Part shown: piece after piece, positions 29,569 to 41,753 of the stretch
Layout of the letters: the number at the start of each line of letters is the position of its first letter
How positions within the stretch are numbered: the first letter of the stretch is position 1
Assembly (NCBI RefSeq): GCF_009711095.1
Contig: NZ_WMJZ01000025.1
Location: 1 to 64,000, forward strand
DNA from: Intestinirhabdus alba
GTDB lineage: Bacteria; Pseudomonadota; Gammaproteobacteria; Enterobacterales; Enterobacteriaceae
Direction: 5' to 3'
Length of the DNA stretch: 64,000 nt
The notes under the pieces: generated by a model
What the model saw: the letters and a program-made list of their open reading frames with translations, nothing else
Told to the model about the DNA's origin: nothing
Database searches by the model: none
Program-made: the position numbers and the translations under genes

Positions 29569-29734
29569 TATACCCGTCATACGCCAGGCTGCATAGACGT
29601 TGGCGACGCCGGCTCCCCTGCTTCCGGAGGTGATGTTATCCCCCGACGAAGGCAGACTGCGGCTGAACAAATGTATTGCTGTGGAATTTGTCGCTCGCCC
29701 GTCGTCTGCATACAGCCCGAATAATTCAGGGCAT
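29569..29734. repeat. Degenerate ERIC-related element
   Basis: The 374-base gap between yjgN and yjgM contains a left end TATACCCGTCATAC.CCAGGCTGCAT, as in the composite repeats at 32727 and 37813, and a weak right end, CCCGAATAATTCAGGG, at about 29717-29732. The middle is unlike other copies. The rest of the gap shows no gene; the yjgM promoter must lie in its right part. Confidence 0.4.
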
Positions 29735-29926
29735 GTTTCCTTAAACTTTTGATGAGTGACAGGCGAATAAATAATACCTGCCAGAGAATATTACCTGAAT
29801 ATCTCCTCGACGAAAATAAGAGCCTTATAGGATAACCTCTGAGGCGGCGCGCGTCTGTGTCGCTTGCACTGCCCGAAGGAGGGTGCTATTACATCCGTTT
29901 ATTTGCGCAGCTGAACGGGATTCTAC

Positions 29927-30427
29927 ATGAGCGCTGTTGAGTCACTCACCTTACGTCGCCTGACGGCCGACGATAACCAGGCCATCGCCTCGGTTATCCG
30001 CCGGGTTTCCGCTGAATATGGCCTTACCGCCGACAAGGGTTATACCGTTGCCGATCCTAATCTCGACGAACTGTATCAGGTCTACTCGCAGCCGGGGCAC
30101 GCCTACTGGGTCATTGAACTCAACGGCGCGGTCGCGGGCGGCGGCGGCATTGCGCCGCTCTCCTGCAGCGAGCCGGACATTTGCGAGCTACAGAAAATGT
30201 ACTTTTTGCCTTCGGTTCGCGGCAAAGGCATGGCGAAAAAGCTGGCGCTGATGGCGCTGGAACACGCCCGCGAGCTGGGATTTACGCGCTGCTATCTGGA
30301 AACCACCGCCTTTTTACGCGAGGCAATCGGCCTGTATGAGCGCTTAGGCTTTACATACATCAGTGAGCCGCTGGGCTGCACCGGCCACGTCGACTGCGAA
30401 GTGCGGATGCTCAGGGCGCTGAAATAA
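29927..30427 (+). CDS. yjgM: YjgM, GNAT family N-acetyltransferase
   Basis: A 166-residue GNAT acetyltransferase very close to E. coli YjgM, for example the block [20 protein letters not shown] and [15 protein letters not shown]. The acetyl-CoA site is [19 protein letters not shown], with the expected basic-G-x-G/A pattern, followed by [22 protein letters not shown]. The physiological substrate is not certain. It is a single gene, divergent from yjgN and convergent with rraB, in the E. coli order. Confidence 0.9.
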   Translation: MSAVESLTLRRLTADDNQAIASVIRRVSAEYGLTADKGYTVADPNLDELYQVYSQPGHAYWVIELNGAVAGGGGIAPLSCSEPDICELQKMYFLPSVRGKGMAKKLALMALEHARELGFTRCYLETTAFLREAIGLYERLGFTYISEPLGCTGHVDCEVRMLRALK

Positions 30428-30475
30428 AAAACGCGCTGATTTTCCTGCCGTCCGGGCCAGCCACAGGCCGCCCTC

Positions 30476-30502
30476 CTTCAGCCCCGCGCAGGCGGCTTTT
30501 TT
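30476..30502 (+). terminator. Probable terminator after yjgM
   Basis: GCCGCC (ending 30482) can pair with GGCGGC (30491-30496) and is followed by six T residues. The loop is short and C-rich. It lies about 50 bases after the yjgM stop codon. Confidence 0.5.
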
Positions 30503-30629
30503 AAACGCCTGCCGCTGGCCCTGCGGTGCGAGTTAGTGGCTAACTGCCAGAGAACCGGGCAAAAAGCAGGCCGCTTACGGGCGTGACGGGAGTGGCCCGT
30601 GGCCGCAAAAGCGCCACAGGCCGTCGGGT

Positions 30630-31046
30630 TTAGTGGCGTACGCCGTTGTCATCCTCATCGACGTAATCTTCGTCGTCGCCCTCTTCGCCGTTCGGATCTT
30701 CAAAATAGGTGCCCCAGCCGTCATATTCGATGGCAAACTTTTCCGCCAGGTTCATCAGCTGTTCGACCTGGGCGTCAATCAGATCGGCATTCAGCGCGCA
30801 CTCGCTGAGGATATCGCAGCAGATGACGGTATCGCCCTCTTCCACTTCCAGCTCCTCCGGTTCGGTAACCTCATAGCCGAGCTTAAAGGCTTCCACCGCC
30901 GCTTTTTCCAGGGTTTCGAAATCATCCGCAGAGAGATGGTGTTCGATGGTGTACAGCGCGTCCGGATCGCTGCCGTCTTCCAGTAATTCTTCAATGATCA
31001 GCCGCGTCTCTTCACGCTGCTCTGCCAGTAGTTCCGGGTTTGCCAT
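30630..31046 (-). CDS. rraB: Ribonuclease E inhibitor RraB
   Basis: A 138-residue protein matching E. coli RraB (YjgD): [41 protein letters not shown] and [20 protein letters not shown] are conserved. It has the typical very acidic C-terminus ([14 protein letters not shown]). RraB binds the C-terminal scaffold of RNase E and alters degradosome composition and mRNA decay. It is divergent from argI across 160 bases. Confidence 0.95.
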   Translation of the reverse strand: MANPELLAEQREETRLIIEELLEDGSDPDALYTIEHHLSADDFETLEKAAVEAFKLGYEVTEPEELEVEEGDTVICCDILSECALNADLIDAQVEQLMNLAEKFAIEYDGWGTYFEDPNGEEGDDEDYVDEDDNGVRH

Positions 31047-31142
31047 GGTTTATTCCTCATAATGTTCTGCCGATGCTCTTATTGTCACATACCGCCGACG
31101 TTGCCACCACCTTTCGTGGAAAGATCTGTTTTCCGGGGTTGC

Positions 31143-31181
31143 AAATGAATAAACATACAGATAAATTGAATTTTAATTCAC
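31143..31181 (+). promoter_or_regulatory. Tandem ARG boxes of argI
   Basis: Two 18-bp sites fit the ArgR consensus (TGAAT-N4-ATTCA). Box 1, 31143-31160, contains TGAATAAACATACA; box 2, 31164-31181, contains TGAATTTTAATTCA with perfect arms. They are 3 bp apart, the classical enterobacterial arrangement. They overlap or lie just ahead of the -10-like TATATAA, so arginine-bound ArgR should block transcription of argI. Confidence 0.85.
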
Positions 31182-31208
31182 TATATAAGCTGTACCATGG
31201 GAGGAACT

Positions 31209-32213
31209 ATGTCAGGTTTTTACCAGAAGCATTTTTTAAAGCTGCTCGATTTTACCTCTGCTGAGCTGGCAGCCCTGCTGCAGCTTTCCGCTCAGCTCAA
31301 GGCCGATAAAAAGAGCGGTAAAGAGCAGCCGAAGCTGACCGGCAAAAATATCGCGCTCATCTTCGAAAAAGACTCGACCCGGACACGATGCTCTTTCGAA
31401 GTTGCCGCCGGGGATCAGGGGGCCAACGTCACGTATCTTGGCTCCAGCGGTAGCCAGATTGGCCATAAAGAATCCATTAAGGACACCGCCAGGGTACTGG
31501 GACGGATGTATGACGGCATTCAGTACCGCGGCTACGGCCAGGAGGTGGTTGAAACGCTGGCCGCCTGGGCGGGCGTGCCGGTGTGGAACGGCTTAACCGA
31601 TGAATTCCACCCCACCCAGCTGCTGGCGGATCTGCTGACCATGCGCGAGCACCTGCCGGGCAAAGCCTTTAACGAGATGACCCTGGCTTACGCCGGCGAC
31701 GCGCGCAACAATATGGGCAACTCCATGCTGGAAGCGGCGGCGCTGACCGGCCTGGATCTGCGCCTGGTGGCTCCGAAGGCCTGCTGGCCGGAGGCTTCGC
31801 TGGTGGCGGAGTGTCGCGCAATGGCGCAGCAAAACGGCGGCAGCATCACCCTCACCGAAGATATCGCGGCGGGGGTAAAAGGAGCCGATTTTATCTATAC
31901 CGACGTCTGGGTATCGATGGGCGAACCAAAAGAGAAGTGGGCGGAGCGTATTGCGCTGCTGCGCGATTATCAGGTAAACAGCGCGATGATGGCGCTGACC
32001 GGCAACCCGCAGGTAAAATTTCTTCACTGCCTGCCCGCGTTCCACGACGATCGCACGACGCTCGGCAAAAAGATGGCCCTGGAGTTTGGCCTGCACGGCG
32101 GCATGGAGGTGACCAACGAGGTGTTTGAATCGCCGGCCAGCATCGTCTTCGACCAGGCGGAAAACCGGATGCACACCATTAAGGCGGTGATGGTGGCGAC
32201 CCTGACGAAGTAG
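31209..32213 (+). CDS. argI: Ornithine carbamoyltransferase
   Basis: A 334-residue ornithine transcarbamylase, which makes citrulline from ornithine and carbamoyl phosphate. Family motifs are [15 protein letters not shown] (carbamoyl-phosphate site), [13 protein letters not shown], and [10 protein letters not shown] with the catalytic cysteine. I start at ATG 31209 (MSGFYQKHF), preceded by GGGAGGAACT; the ATG four codons upstream lies within that ribosome-binding site. Length equals E. coli ArgI. Regulation by ArgR is indicated by two upstream ARG boxes. The next genes, pyrB and pyrI, use the same carbamoyl phosphate pool. Confidence 0.96.
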   Translation: MSGFYQKHFLKLLDFTSAELAALLQLSAQLKADKKSGKEQPKLTGKNIALIFEKDSTRTRCSFEVAAGDQGANVTYLGSSGSQIGHKESIKDTARVLGRMYDGIQYRGYGQEVVETLAAWAGVPVWNGLTDEFHPTQLLADLLTMREHLPGKAFNEMTLAYAGDARNNMGNSMLEAAALTGLDLRLVAPKACWPEASLVAECRAMAQQNGGSITLTEDIAAGVKGADFIYTDVWVSMGEPKEKWAERIALLRDYQVNSAMMALTGNPQVKFLHCLPAFHDDRTTLGKKMALEFGLHGGMEVTNEVFESPASIVFDQAENRMHTIKAVMVATLTK

Positions 32214-32217
32214 ATCT

Positions 32218-32248
32218 GTGCCGGGCAGCGTTTTACCCTGCCCGGCAC
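32218..32248. terminator. Hairpin between convergent argI and yjgK
   Basis: Perfect 11-bp arms, GTGCCGGGCAG and CTGCCCGGCAC, around a 9-base loop, four bases after the argI stop codon. No T tract follows on either strand, so it may protect the 3' end or act with Rho instead of being an intrinsic terminator. Confidence 0.45.
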
Positions 32249-32259
32249 GCGCAAAAGGT

Positions 32260-32721
<462 letters not shown>

Positions 32722-32725
32722 CTAA

Positions 32726-33058
<333 letters not shown>

Positions 33059-33205
33059 AAACGCCGTTTCATTTTAATGGTTATACGAAAAAAATGGCCG
33101 CTCTACCACTCTTATTTATCCAACTCTTGCGTCAGCGCATGTTTAACATTCCCGCCCTGCGCGCCTTATGAAACCGGGCGGCAACATGATTAACAAAACA
33201 TTAAA

Positions 33206-33223
33206 AACGAATGTTTATTCATA
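33206..33223. promoter_or_regulatory. ARG-box-like site upstream of pyrBI
   Basis: Read on the minus strand, TATGAATAAACATTCGTT fits the ArgR consensus (TGAAT-N4-ATTCA with one change) and shares TGAATAAACAT with argI box 1. It lies about 40 bp ahead of the pyrBI -35 element. No good second box is seen next to it. ArgR binding here is an inference. Confidence 0.4.
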
Positions 33224-33260
33224 ATAACCGTTTGCCAGGCGGGAATTTTGCATTAACCCC

Positions 33261-33301
33261 TTGATCGCGGAACAGAGCTGAGTATAATCGCGGACAATTT
33301 G
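33261..33301 (+). promoter_or_regulatory. pyrLBI promoter with UTP-sensitive start region
   Basis: TTGATC (33261-33266) and TATAAT (33283-33288) are separated by 16 bp. The likely transcript start is AATTTG (33296-33301). In E. coli pyrBI the same AATTTG start causes UTP-dependent reiterative transcription, which lowers expression when UTP is high. The conservation of GGACAATTTGCCGGG suggests that this control is kept here. Confidence 0.8.
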
Positions 33302-33313
33302 CCGGGAGGAAGC

Positions 33314-33448
33314 ATGATCCAGTGTGTTCGACAGTTTGTCTCACCGCGTCTGATAGCAGGCGCTGACCTGCCGTTCTTCTTTCCGTTGCTTACCCGCTCA
33401 CAGCCCCTCAATCGAGGGGCTTTTTTTTGCCCTGGCGTCAGGAGTTAA
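33314..33448 (+). CDS. pyrL: pyrBI operon leader peptide
   Basis: A 44-codon leader starting [13 protein letters not shown] and ending AFFCPGVRS, matching E. coli PyrL in length and pattern. It contains a Phe-rich stretch ([20 protein letters not shown]), encoded by the U-rich pause region. Its codons run through the attenuator hairpin and stop three bases before the pyrB ATG. When UTP is low, RNA polymerase pauses, the ribosome catches up and translation of pyrL prevents the terminator from forming. Confidence 0.93.
   Translation: MIQCVRQFVSPRLIAGADLPFFFPLLTRSQPLNRGAFFCPGVRS
33403..33428 (+). terminator. pyrBI attenuator
   Basis: GCCCCTC and GAGGGGC form perfect 7-bp arms with a 4-base loop (33403-33420), followed by eight T residues. 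It lies inside pyrL, 23 bases ahead of pyrB, as in E. coli. Confidence 0.93.
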
Positions 33449-33450
33449 AC

Positions 33451-34386
33451 ATGGCTAATCCGCTATATCAAAAACACATCATTTCCATAAACGACCTCAG
33501 CCGCGACGACCTCAATCTGGTGCTGGCGACGGCGGCGAGCCTGAAAGCGAACCCGCAGCCGGAGCTGCTGAAGCATAAGGTGATCGCCAGCTGCTTCTTT
33601 GAAGCGTCCACCCGCACCCGCCTGTCGTTTGAAACCTCAATGCACCGCCTGGGGGCCAGCGTGGTGGGCTTTTCGGACAGCGCCAATACGTCGCTTGGCA
33701 AGAAAGGCGAAACGCTGGCCGACACCATTTCAGTCATCAGCACCTACGTGGACGCCATCGTCATGCGCCACCCGCAGGAGGGCGCGGCGCGCCTGGCAAC
33801 GGAGTTCTCCGGCGGCGTGCCGGTGCTGAACGCCGGCGACGGCTCGAACCAACATCCCACCCAGACGCTGCTGGATCTGTTCACCATTAAGGAAACCCAG
33901 GGCCGCCTGGACAACCTGCGGGTGGCGATGGTCGGCGATCTGAAATATGGCCGCACCGTACACTCGCTGGCCCAGGCGCTGGCGAAATTCGACGGTAACC
34001 GCTTCTACTTTATCGCCCCTGGCGCGCTGGCGATGCCGCAGTACATCCTCGATATGCTCGACGAGAAGGGCATCGCCTGGAGCCTGCACGGCGCTATCGA
34101 AGAGGTGATGGCGGAGGTGGATATCCTTTATATGACCCGGGTGCAGAAAGAGCGCCTCGATCCTTCCGAATACGCCAACGTTAAGGCGCAGTTCGTGCTG
34201 CGCGCCAGCGACCTGAACGGGGCGCGGGAAAACATGAAGGTGCTGCATCCGCTGCCGCGCATCGATGAGATCGCCACCGACGTGGATAAAACGCCGCACG
34301 CCTGGTACTTCCAGCAGGCCGGCAACGGTATTTTCGCTCGCCAGGCGCTGCTGGCGCTGGTTCTGAATCGCGATTTAGCTCTGTAA
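33451..34386 (+). CDS. pyrB: Aspartate carbamoyltransferase catalytic subunit
   Basis: A 311-residue catalytic chain of aspartate transcarbamylase, which starts pyrimidine synthesis from aspartate and carbamoyl phosphate. Motifs are [20 protein letters not shown] for carbamoyl phosphate, [18 protein letters not shown], and [16 protein letters not shown] near the C-terminus. I start at ATG 33451 ([10 protein letters not shown]), as in E. coli, behind CAGGAGTTAAAC. An open frame upstream overlaps the attenuator and is not used. Pairing with pyrI, 15 bases downstream, gives the regulated dodecameric enzyme. Confidence 0.97.
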   Translation: MANPLYQKHIISINDLSRDDLNLVLATAASLKANPQPELLKHKVIASCFFEASTRTRLSFETSMHRLGASVVGFSDSANTSLGKKGETLADTISVISTYVDAIVMRHPQEGAARLATEFSGGVPVLNAGDGSNQHPTQTLLDLFTIKETQGRLDNLRVAMVGDLKYGRTVHSLAQALAKFDGNRFYFIAPGALAMPQYILDMLDEKGIAWSLHGAIEEVMAEVDILYMTRVQKERLDPSEYANVKAQFVLRASDLNGARENMKVLHPLPRIDEIATDVDKTPHAWYFQQAGNGIFARQALLALVLNRDLAL

Positions 34387-34401
34387 GGGGAGGAAACCAC
34401 T

Positions 34402-34863
34402 ATGACTCATGATAATAAACTGCAGGTTGAAGCCATTAAGCGCGGCACCGTCATTGACCACATCCCCGCCCAGGTGGGCTTTAAGCTGCTGACGCTGTTT
34501 AAACTCACCGAGACCGATCAGCGCATCACCATCGGCCTGAACCTGCCGTCCGGCGAGATGGGCCGCAAGGATCTGATCAAGATTGAGAACACCTTTCTGA
34601 CCGCCGCGCAGGTTAACCAGCTCGCCCTGTACGCCCCGCAGGCCACGGTCAACCGCATTGACAATTACGAAGTGGTGGGCAAATCCTGCCCCAGCCTGCC
34701 GGAGCACATTGACAGCGTGCTGGTCTGCCCGAACAGCAACTGCATCAGCCACGCTGAACCGGTCGCCTCCAGCTTCGCGATTAAAAAACGTGAGGGCGAT
34801 ATCGCCCTGAAGTGCAAATACTGCGAGAAAGAGTTCTCCCACCACGCGGTGCTGGCCGGCTAG
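34402..34863 (+). CDS. pyrI: Aspartate carbamoyltransferase regulatory subunit
   Basis: A 153-residue regulatory chain that binds CTP and ATP and links catalytic trimers. The N-terminal allosteric domain has [20 protein letters not shown] and the [20 protein letters not shown] block. The C-terminal zinc domain keeps four cysteines in CPNSNC and CKYCEKEF. It follows pyrB after a GGGGAGGAAACC ribosome-binding site. Length matches E. coli. Confidence 0.97.
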   Translation: MTHDNKLQVEAIKRGTVIDHIPAQVGFKLLTLFKLTETDQRITIGLNLPSGEMGRKDLIKIENTFLTAAQVNQLALYAPQATVNRIDNYEVVGKSCPSLPEHIDSVLVCPNSNCISHAEPVASSFAIKKREGDIALKCKYCEKEFSHHAVLAG

Positions 34864-35026
34864 CCGCGCCCGCCCGTCGTCGGTTAACTCCTTGAACCAG
34901 GTCGTATAACGCGGCCAACGAGGAGGCAGCGCCGATGATGATGTGTATAATGGCCGGGAACAGAGGGCTGCGTCCCGAAATCCAATGGATGCAGCCTTAA
35001 CATACCGCTGTAATTCAGGAGAAATC

Positions 35027-35413
35027 ATGAGCAAAACTATCGCCACGGAAAATGCACCCGCAGCTATCGGTCCGTACGTTCAGGGCGTGGATCTGGGCAG
35101 CATGATCATCACTTCCGGTCAGATCCCCGTGGATCCGAAAACCGGCAGCGTGCCGGAAGAGGTATCCGCACAGGCGCGCCAGTCGCTGGAAAACGTCAGG
35201 GCTATCGTAGAAGCCGCGGGCCTGAAGGTGGGTGACATCGTAAAAACCACCGTGTTTGTTAAGGATCTTAACGACTTCGCCACCGTTAACGCCACCTATG
35301 AAGCGTTCTTTACTGAGCATAACGCCATCTTCCCGGCGCGCTCCTGCGTGGAAGTGGCCCGTCTGCCGAAAGACGTAAAAATTGAGATTGAAGCGATTGC
35401 CGTTCGTCGCTAA
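35027..35413 (+). CDS. ridA: 2-Iminobutanoate/2-iminopropanoate deaminase
   Basis: A 128-residue RidA/YjgF (Rid) family protein, which hydrolyses reactive imines and enamines made by PLP enzymes such as threonine dehydratase. Almost every residue of E. coli RidA is kept, including APAAIGPYVQGVDLG, MIITSGQIPVDPKTG, the active-site arginine in FPARSCVEVARLPKDV, and IEIEAIAV. The start at 35027 (MSKTIATENAP) is preceded by TCAGGAGAAATC. It lies downstream of pyrI as in E. coli and is followed by a strong hairpin. Confidence 0.96.
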   Translation: MSKTIATENAPAAIGPYVQGVDLGSMIITSGQIPVDPKTGSVPEEVSAQARQSLENVRAIVEAAGLKVGDIVKTTVFVKDLNDFATVNATYEAFFTEHNAIFPARSCVEVARLPKDVKIEIEAIAVRR

Positions 35414-35419
35414 ACGATG

Positions 35420-35465
35420 AAATCCGGGCTGTGCCGCCCGGATTTGCGCCCTGTCGGGCGGCTTT
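35420..35465 (+). terminator. Double hairpin after ridA
   Basis: AAATCCGGGC and GCCCGGATTT pair perfectly around six bases (35420-35445). A second small hairpin, GCCC-TGTC-GGGC, leads into GGCTTT. It separates ridA from the convergent TRAP permease gene, whose stop codon lies within the end of this region. Confidence 0.65.
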
Positions 35466-36750
35466 ACATCACCCCGAACAGCTTCGGCAGGGTCAGCGAA
35501 ATCGCCGGAATGTAAGTCACCAGCATCAGCACCAGGAACAGCACCGCATAGAACGGCAGCATCGCTTTCACCACCTGCTCTATTTTTTGTTTACTCACCG
35601 CGCTGGCGACGAACAGCACCGAGCCAACCGGCGGCGTAATCAGGCCAATCCCAAGGTTAACCAGCATAATCATGCCGAAGTGCACCGGATCGATGCCCAG
35701 GGCATTGGTGACCGGCAGCAGCACCGGGGTCAGGATCAGGATTAGCGGAGCCATATCCATCAGGGTGCCGATCAGCAGCAGCATGATGTTAATGCACATC
35801 AAAATAACGTACTTATTATCTGAGATCCGGGTAAAGGCTTCGGTGATGCGCATCGGCAGCTGCATGTAGGTCATAATAGCGCCGAACGCGGCGGCAAAGC
35901 CGATAAGGATCATCACGATGGTGACAGTTTTCACCGTGCGGTACATCAGCGTCGGCAGCTCCGCCCACGTATAGTCGCGGTAGATAAACATGGTGACGAA
36001 GAAGGCCCACAGGCAGGCAATCGCCGCCGACTCGGTGGCGGTGAAGATCCCCGACAGTATACCGCCCATAATAATCACCACCGTCATCAGCCCCCACAGG
36101 GTATCCACGAAGATCTTCAGCGCCTGGCGAAACGGCACGCGCTCGCCTTTCGGATAGCCGCGGCGGCGGGCAAAGACCACGCACATAACCATCAGGGCAA
36201 AGCTCAGCAGCAGGCCCGGCAGGATCCCGGCGATGAACAGCGCGGCAATAGAGACCGTCCCGCCGGTCGCCAGCGAGTAGATCACCGAGTTATGGCTGGG
36301 CGGCGTCAGGATCGCCTGCACCGAGCCGCTGGCGGTGACCGCCGCCGCGAAGTCTCGCGGGTAGCCCTTTTTATCCATCTCCGGGATCATCACCGAACCG
36401 ATAGAGGCGGTGTCCGCCACCGACGACCCCGAAATAGCGCCAAAGAAGGTAGAAGCCACGATATTCACCAGCGACAGGCCGCCGCGAATAAAGCCGACGA
36501 AGATATAGGCAAAGTTGACCAGCCGGCGCGCAATCCCCCCTTCGGCCATAATGGCCCCGGCGAGAATAAAGAACGGGATCGCCAACAGCGAGAATTTATT
36601 CACGCCGTTGGTCAGCTGAATCATCACCGCCTCCAGCGGAATATCAATGTACCACGCGCCGACGATGGCGCTGATGCCCACCGCGTAGGCCACCGGCACC
36701 CCAATCGCCAGCATAATGGCGAGGGTAAAGATGAGAATAAAGGCGTCCAT
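35464..36750 (-). CDS. TRAP transporter large permease subunit (DctM/SiaM type)
   Basis: A 428-residue protein of the TRAP DctM family with about 12 membrane segments. Family features include LANIVASTFFGAISGSSVADTASIG (here LVNIVASTFFGAISGSSVAD), the repeat element GIMTATESAAIACLW-like text (GIFTATESAAIACLW), and GLITPPVGSVLFVASAVS at the end. TRAP permeases import organic acids with sodium and need a periplasmic binding protein. It follows the DctQ-type gene by 30 bases. No DctP-type gene is adjacent, so the substrate cannot be inferred. It sits where E. coli has mgtA and tre genes. Confidence 0.9.
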   Translation of the reverse strand: MDAFILIFTLAIMLAIGVPVAYAVGISAIVGAWYIDIPLEAVMIQLTNGVNKFSLLAIPFFILAGAIMAEGGIARRLVNFAYIFVGFIRGGLSLVNIVASTFFGAISGSSVADTASIGSVMIPEMDKKGYPRDFAAAVTASGSVQAILTPPSHNSVIYSLATGGTVSIAALFIAGILPGLLLSFALMVMCVVFARRRGYPKGERVPFRQALKIFVDTLWGLMTVVIIMGGILSGIFTATESAAIACLWAFFVTMFIYRDYTWAELPTLMYRTVKTVTIVMILIGFAAAFGAIMTYMQLPMRITEAFTRISDNKYVILMCINIMLLLIGTLMDMAPLILILTPVLLPVTNALGIDPVHFGMIMLVNLGIGLITPPVGSVLFVASAVSKQKIEQVVKAMLPFYAVLFLVLMLVTYIPAISLTLPKLFGVM

Positions 36751-36780
36751 CTGCTTTCCTCTGTAAAGTCGGTACGGCGA

Positions 36781-37314
36781 TTAGCTGGTCGATCCTGGCA
36801 TGACCACGGAACGCTGATTCTGGGGACCACGGCAGATCTTTTCGAGAATAAAGAGCAGGGTAATGGCCGAGCCAATCGGCAACGGCAGGTAGTTTTCCCC
36901 GGCGCTCAACAGCGGGAATTCGGCAACGGGCTGCTCCCACAGCTCGTAGCAGAGGGTGGTGCCGTACCAGAGAATAAAGAGGCTGATGGCCATCAGCATT
37001 ATATCGGCCAGGATCGCGCAGAACCGCCGCGCGCCCTCGCCAAGGCGATCGGTGACCATGCTGACCGCAATATGCGAACCGGCGCGATAGCTCACCGCCG
37101 CGCCGATAAAGGTGAACGTCACCATACACAGTATGGCGATTGGCTCCGGCCACGACAGGGCGCTGTTCATGACGTAGCGCGCAAATATCCCCACCGGGAT
37201 TACCGCCACCATCACCAATAGCGCCACCCCGGCCACCCACATGGCGATCCGATAAAGCACATCCATTACCGCAGAATAACCTTCACCCATCTTTAAGCCC
37301 CTCGAAATATTCAC
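36781..37314 (-). CDS. TRAP transporter small permease subunit (DctQ/SiaQ type)
   Basis: A 177-residue membrane protein with four predicted helices, including VAGVALLVMVAVIPVGIFAR, PEPIAILCMVTFTFIGAAVSYRAG and ITLLFILEKIC. The segment YRAGSHIAVSMVTDRL is characteristic of DctQ. It forms the permease with the DctM-type protein encoded just downstream. The usual gene order is DctP-DctQ-DctM, but the 1.4 kb upstream holds only repeats and nrdD control DNA. The start at 37314 could be replaced by the ATG eight codons later (MGEGYS). Confidence 0.85.
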   Translation of the reverse strand: MNISRGLKMGEGYSAVMDVLYRIAMWVAGVALLVMVAVIPVGIFARYVMNSALSWPEPIAILCMVTFTFIGAAVSYRAGSHIAVSMVTDRLGEGARRFCAILADIMLMAISLFILWYGTTLCYELWEQPVAEFPLLSAGENYLPLPIGSAITLLFILEKICRGPQNQRSVVMPGSTS

Positions 37315-37388
37315 AGCTCGCCTGTTTTATGACGCGAGCCCCGTTATGCTTTGCGCGGTATCTACGCAGGCGAAAGTGGAACCCGCCG

Positions 37389-37446
37389 CCTGCGGCCGGG
37401 CAAAACGTTTGGCGTTTTGTCCTGCAACTCGAATTATTTAAGGTAT
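37389..37446. repeat. Half copy of the ERIC-derived composite repeat
   Basis: The right end only: CAAAACGTTTGGCGTTTTG followed by TCCTGCAACTCGAATTATTT and AAGGTATA, as at the right end of copies A and B. The remaining DNA from 37315 to 37812 contains no gene I can support and no DctP remnant; a weak second right end (CATTCGATTATTCAGGGATG) occurs near 37629. Confidence 0.6.
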
Positions 37447-37812
37447 ACAACTTCCATTTTTTTAAATTAAAACCTGACGCTCTTTGTCCCGTTTATTCCC
37501 CACTGCCCGCGTGGCTTTAAAAAATAGCCCCGGTACACTTATCCCACTGGCGCGGTTCGAACCGCGGGCTAAAAAAGAGCGGCAGGCTGCGGGGGCATTA
37601 GCGTCGCCCACCGCCGCGCTTTGTCATGTCATTCGATTATTCAGGGATGTTATGCAGAGTATGTTCATAAAAAACAAAAGGGCAAAAAAATTTCAGCACA
37701 CTGTTTCATTTTTGCAATGAAGGTCGATTTCCTGAAAAAAAAAAGCGCTAAAAGCGGGCCGAATTTGCGATCGGCTACGCTATTTAACGTTCAATAAAAA
37801 TAGAATAGAGAA

Positions 37813-38144
37813 TATACCCGTCATACTTCAAGTTGCATGTGCGTTGGCTTTATTCGGCCCTGGGGCCTCACCCTGAAGGGCCGCCGCCAGCGGCGTTCAA
37901 ATAGGCTAAGCCGATTTGTCCTCGCTCACCCCAGTCACTTACTCCAGTAAGCTCCCGGGGATTAATGAGAGACATCCCTGTCTCTCACCAGAGGCAGCCT
38001 GCGGCTGTTCAAATTCGTTCCTGACGAATTTGTCACTGGGTCGCCGCGTGATTCGGCCTGAGGGCCTCACCCCTTCGGGGCCAGCCCGGGGGCTGTTCAA
38101 AACGCGCTGCGTTTTGTCCTGCAACTCGAATTATTTAGGGTATA
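37813..38144. repeat. Composite ERIC-derived repeat, copy B (332 bp)
   Basis: Same length and orientation as copy A, with only scattered substitutions. It has TATACCCGTCATACTTCAAG and CGAATTATTTAGGGTATA ends, a reversed ERIC core (CGCTCACCCCAGTCACTTAC) and inner hairpins such as CAAAACGCGCTGCGTTTTG. It lies between the TRAP genes and nrdD. Confidence 0.9.
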
Positions 38145-38502
38145 TATTTTTAACGTTTAAAAAGTTTTACAGCCGCCCGCGGCTGACCACATCGCATAAA
38201 TGATCCGCAGCCGTCGCAACGGCGACAAATCGCTTCCTCAGCAGGCTGCTACCGTTACCTTCGTCGCTCAGAGGACCGGGCGCTCTTTCTGGCGCTGCCG
38301 CCTCCGTCCGGAGCAGGTGAATACGGCTACGGCAGGAGGGCTATCCGTCCGGATGAACGGTGCGCCACCCTGTCGTCATTGTGCAATAAATAATCAGATT
38401 TCTCCTGGGAGATTTTCTCACATACCGCAGCGCCCGCCATCTGTGCTCTCACTTTTTTGCTTTGCGCTGCGTCAAAAAAATCGCTAACATCCTTGATGCA
38501 AA
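38145..38502. other. Gap upstream of nrdD without recognised gene
   Basis: No convincing gene is seen on either strand. A 95-codon open frame on the plus strand (38200-38487) lacks a ribosome-binding site and recognisable domains. TTGATGCAAAGC near its right end could be a half FNR site, plausible because nrdDG is FNR-activated in E. coli. Confidence 0.4.
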
Positions 38503-38549
38503 GCACTATATATAGATATTAAAATGCCGCCCGCCCCAATATGTTGTAT
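38503..38549 (+). promoter_or_regulatory. Candidate pair of NrdR boxes
   Basis: GCACTATATATAGATA (38503-38518) and CCCCAATATGTTGTAT (38534-38549) resemble the 16-bp NrdR box (ACACWATATATWGTGT type). Their starts are 31 bp apart, the helical spacing usual for tandem NrdR boxes ahead of ribonucleotide reductase genes. NrdR binding is inferred from match, spacing and position. Confidence 0.65.
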
Positions 38550-38712
38550 TTATCGACTAACATTACAACAACCACCACGCTTCCACCAGGGGGCGAATGT
38601 GTGGATAACATGGGTTAGGGTTGCGGGAAGTCATTGGATACAGAGATGAATAGGCCAGTGCCTGCCTTCCCTGCCTTTGTGGATAACCTGTTCTTATAAA
38701 TATGGAGTGATC

Positions 38713-40851
<2,139 letters not shown>

Positions 40852-41753
40852 GCAGGCACTATTATTGCCCGGCAGAGCGACGCTTTTCGCAAAGCAACTG
40901 GCGCCAGGACAAGGCGGCAAGTAAGTGAATCCCGGGGAGCTTACAATAGTAAGAGACCCGGGTGAGCGAGCGCAGCCAACGCAGTAATGGCGTCAAAGCG
41001 CCGCGTGAAGCACTTAGGCAACGGGCAGATCGGTTAAGCAGGCACTATTATTGCCCGGCAGAGCGACGCTTTTCGCAAAGCAACTGGCGCCAGGACAAGG
41101 CGGCAAGTAAGTGAATCCCGGGGAGCTTACAATAGTAAGTGACCCGGGTGAGCGAGCGCAGCCAACGCAGTAATGGCGTCAAAGCGCCGCGTGAAGCACT
41201 TAGGCAACGGGCAGATCGGTTAAGCAGGCACTATTATTGCCCGGCAGAGCGACGCTTTTCGCAAAGCAACTGGCGCCAGGACAAGGCGGCAAGTAAGTGA
41301 ATCCCGGGGAGCTTACAATAGTAAGTGACCCGGGTGAGCGAGCGCAGCCAACGCAGTAATGGCGTCAAAGCGCCGCGTGAAGCACTTAGGCAACGGGCAG
41401 ATCGGTTAAGCAGGCACTATTATTGCCCGGCAGAGCGACGCTTTTCGCAAAGCAACTGGCGCCAGGACAAGGCGGCAAGTAAGTGAATCCCGGGGAGCTT
41501 ACAATAGTAAGTGACCCGGGTGAGCGAGCGCAGCCAACGCAGTAATGGCGTCAAAGCGCCGCGTGAAGCACTTAGGCAACGGGCAGATCGGTTAAGCAGG
41601 CACTATTATTGCCCGGCAGAGCGACGCTTTTCGCAAAGCAACTGGCGCCAGGACAAGGCGGCAAGTAAGTGAATCCCGGGGAGCTTACAATAGTAAGTGA
41701 CCCGGGTGAGCGAGCGCAGCCAACGCAGTAATGGCGTCAATTGAGAAGCGAAA

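Noticed and set aside
37546-37566. GCGGTTCGAACCGC palindrome resembling a tRNA T arm
   Set aside because: No acceptor, anticodon or D arm can be folded around it; probably a chance palindrome or a tRNA scrap.
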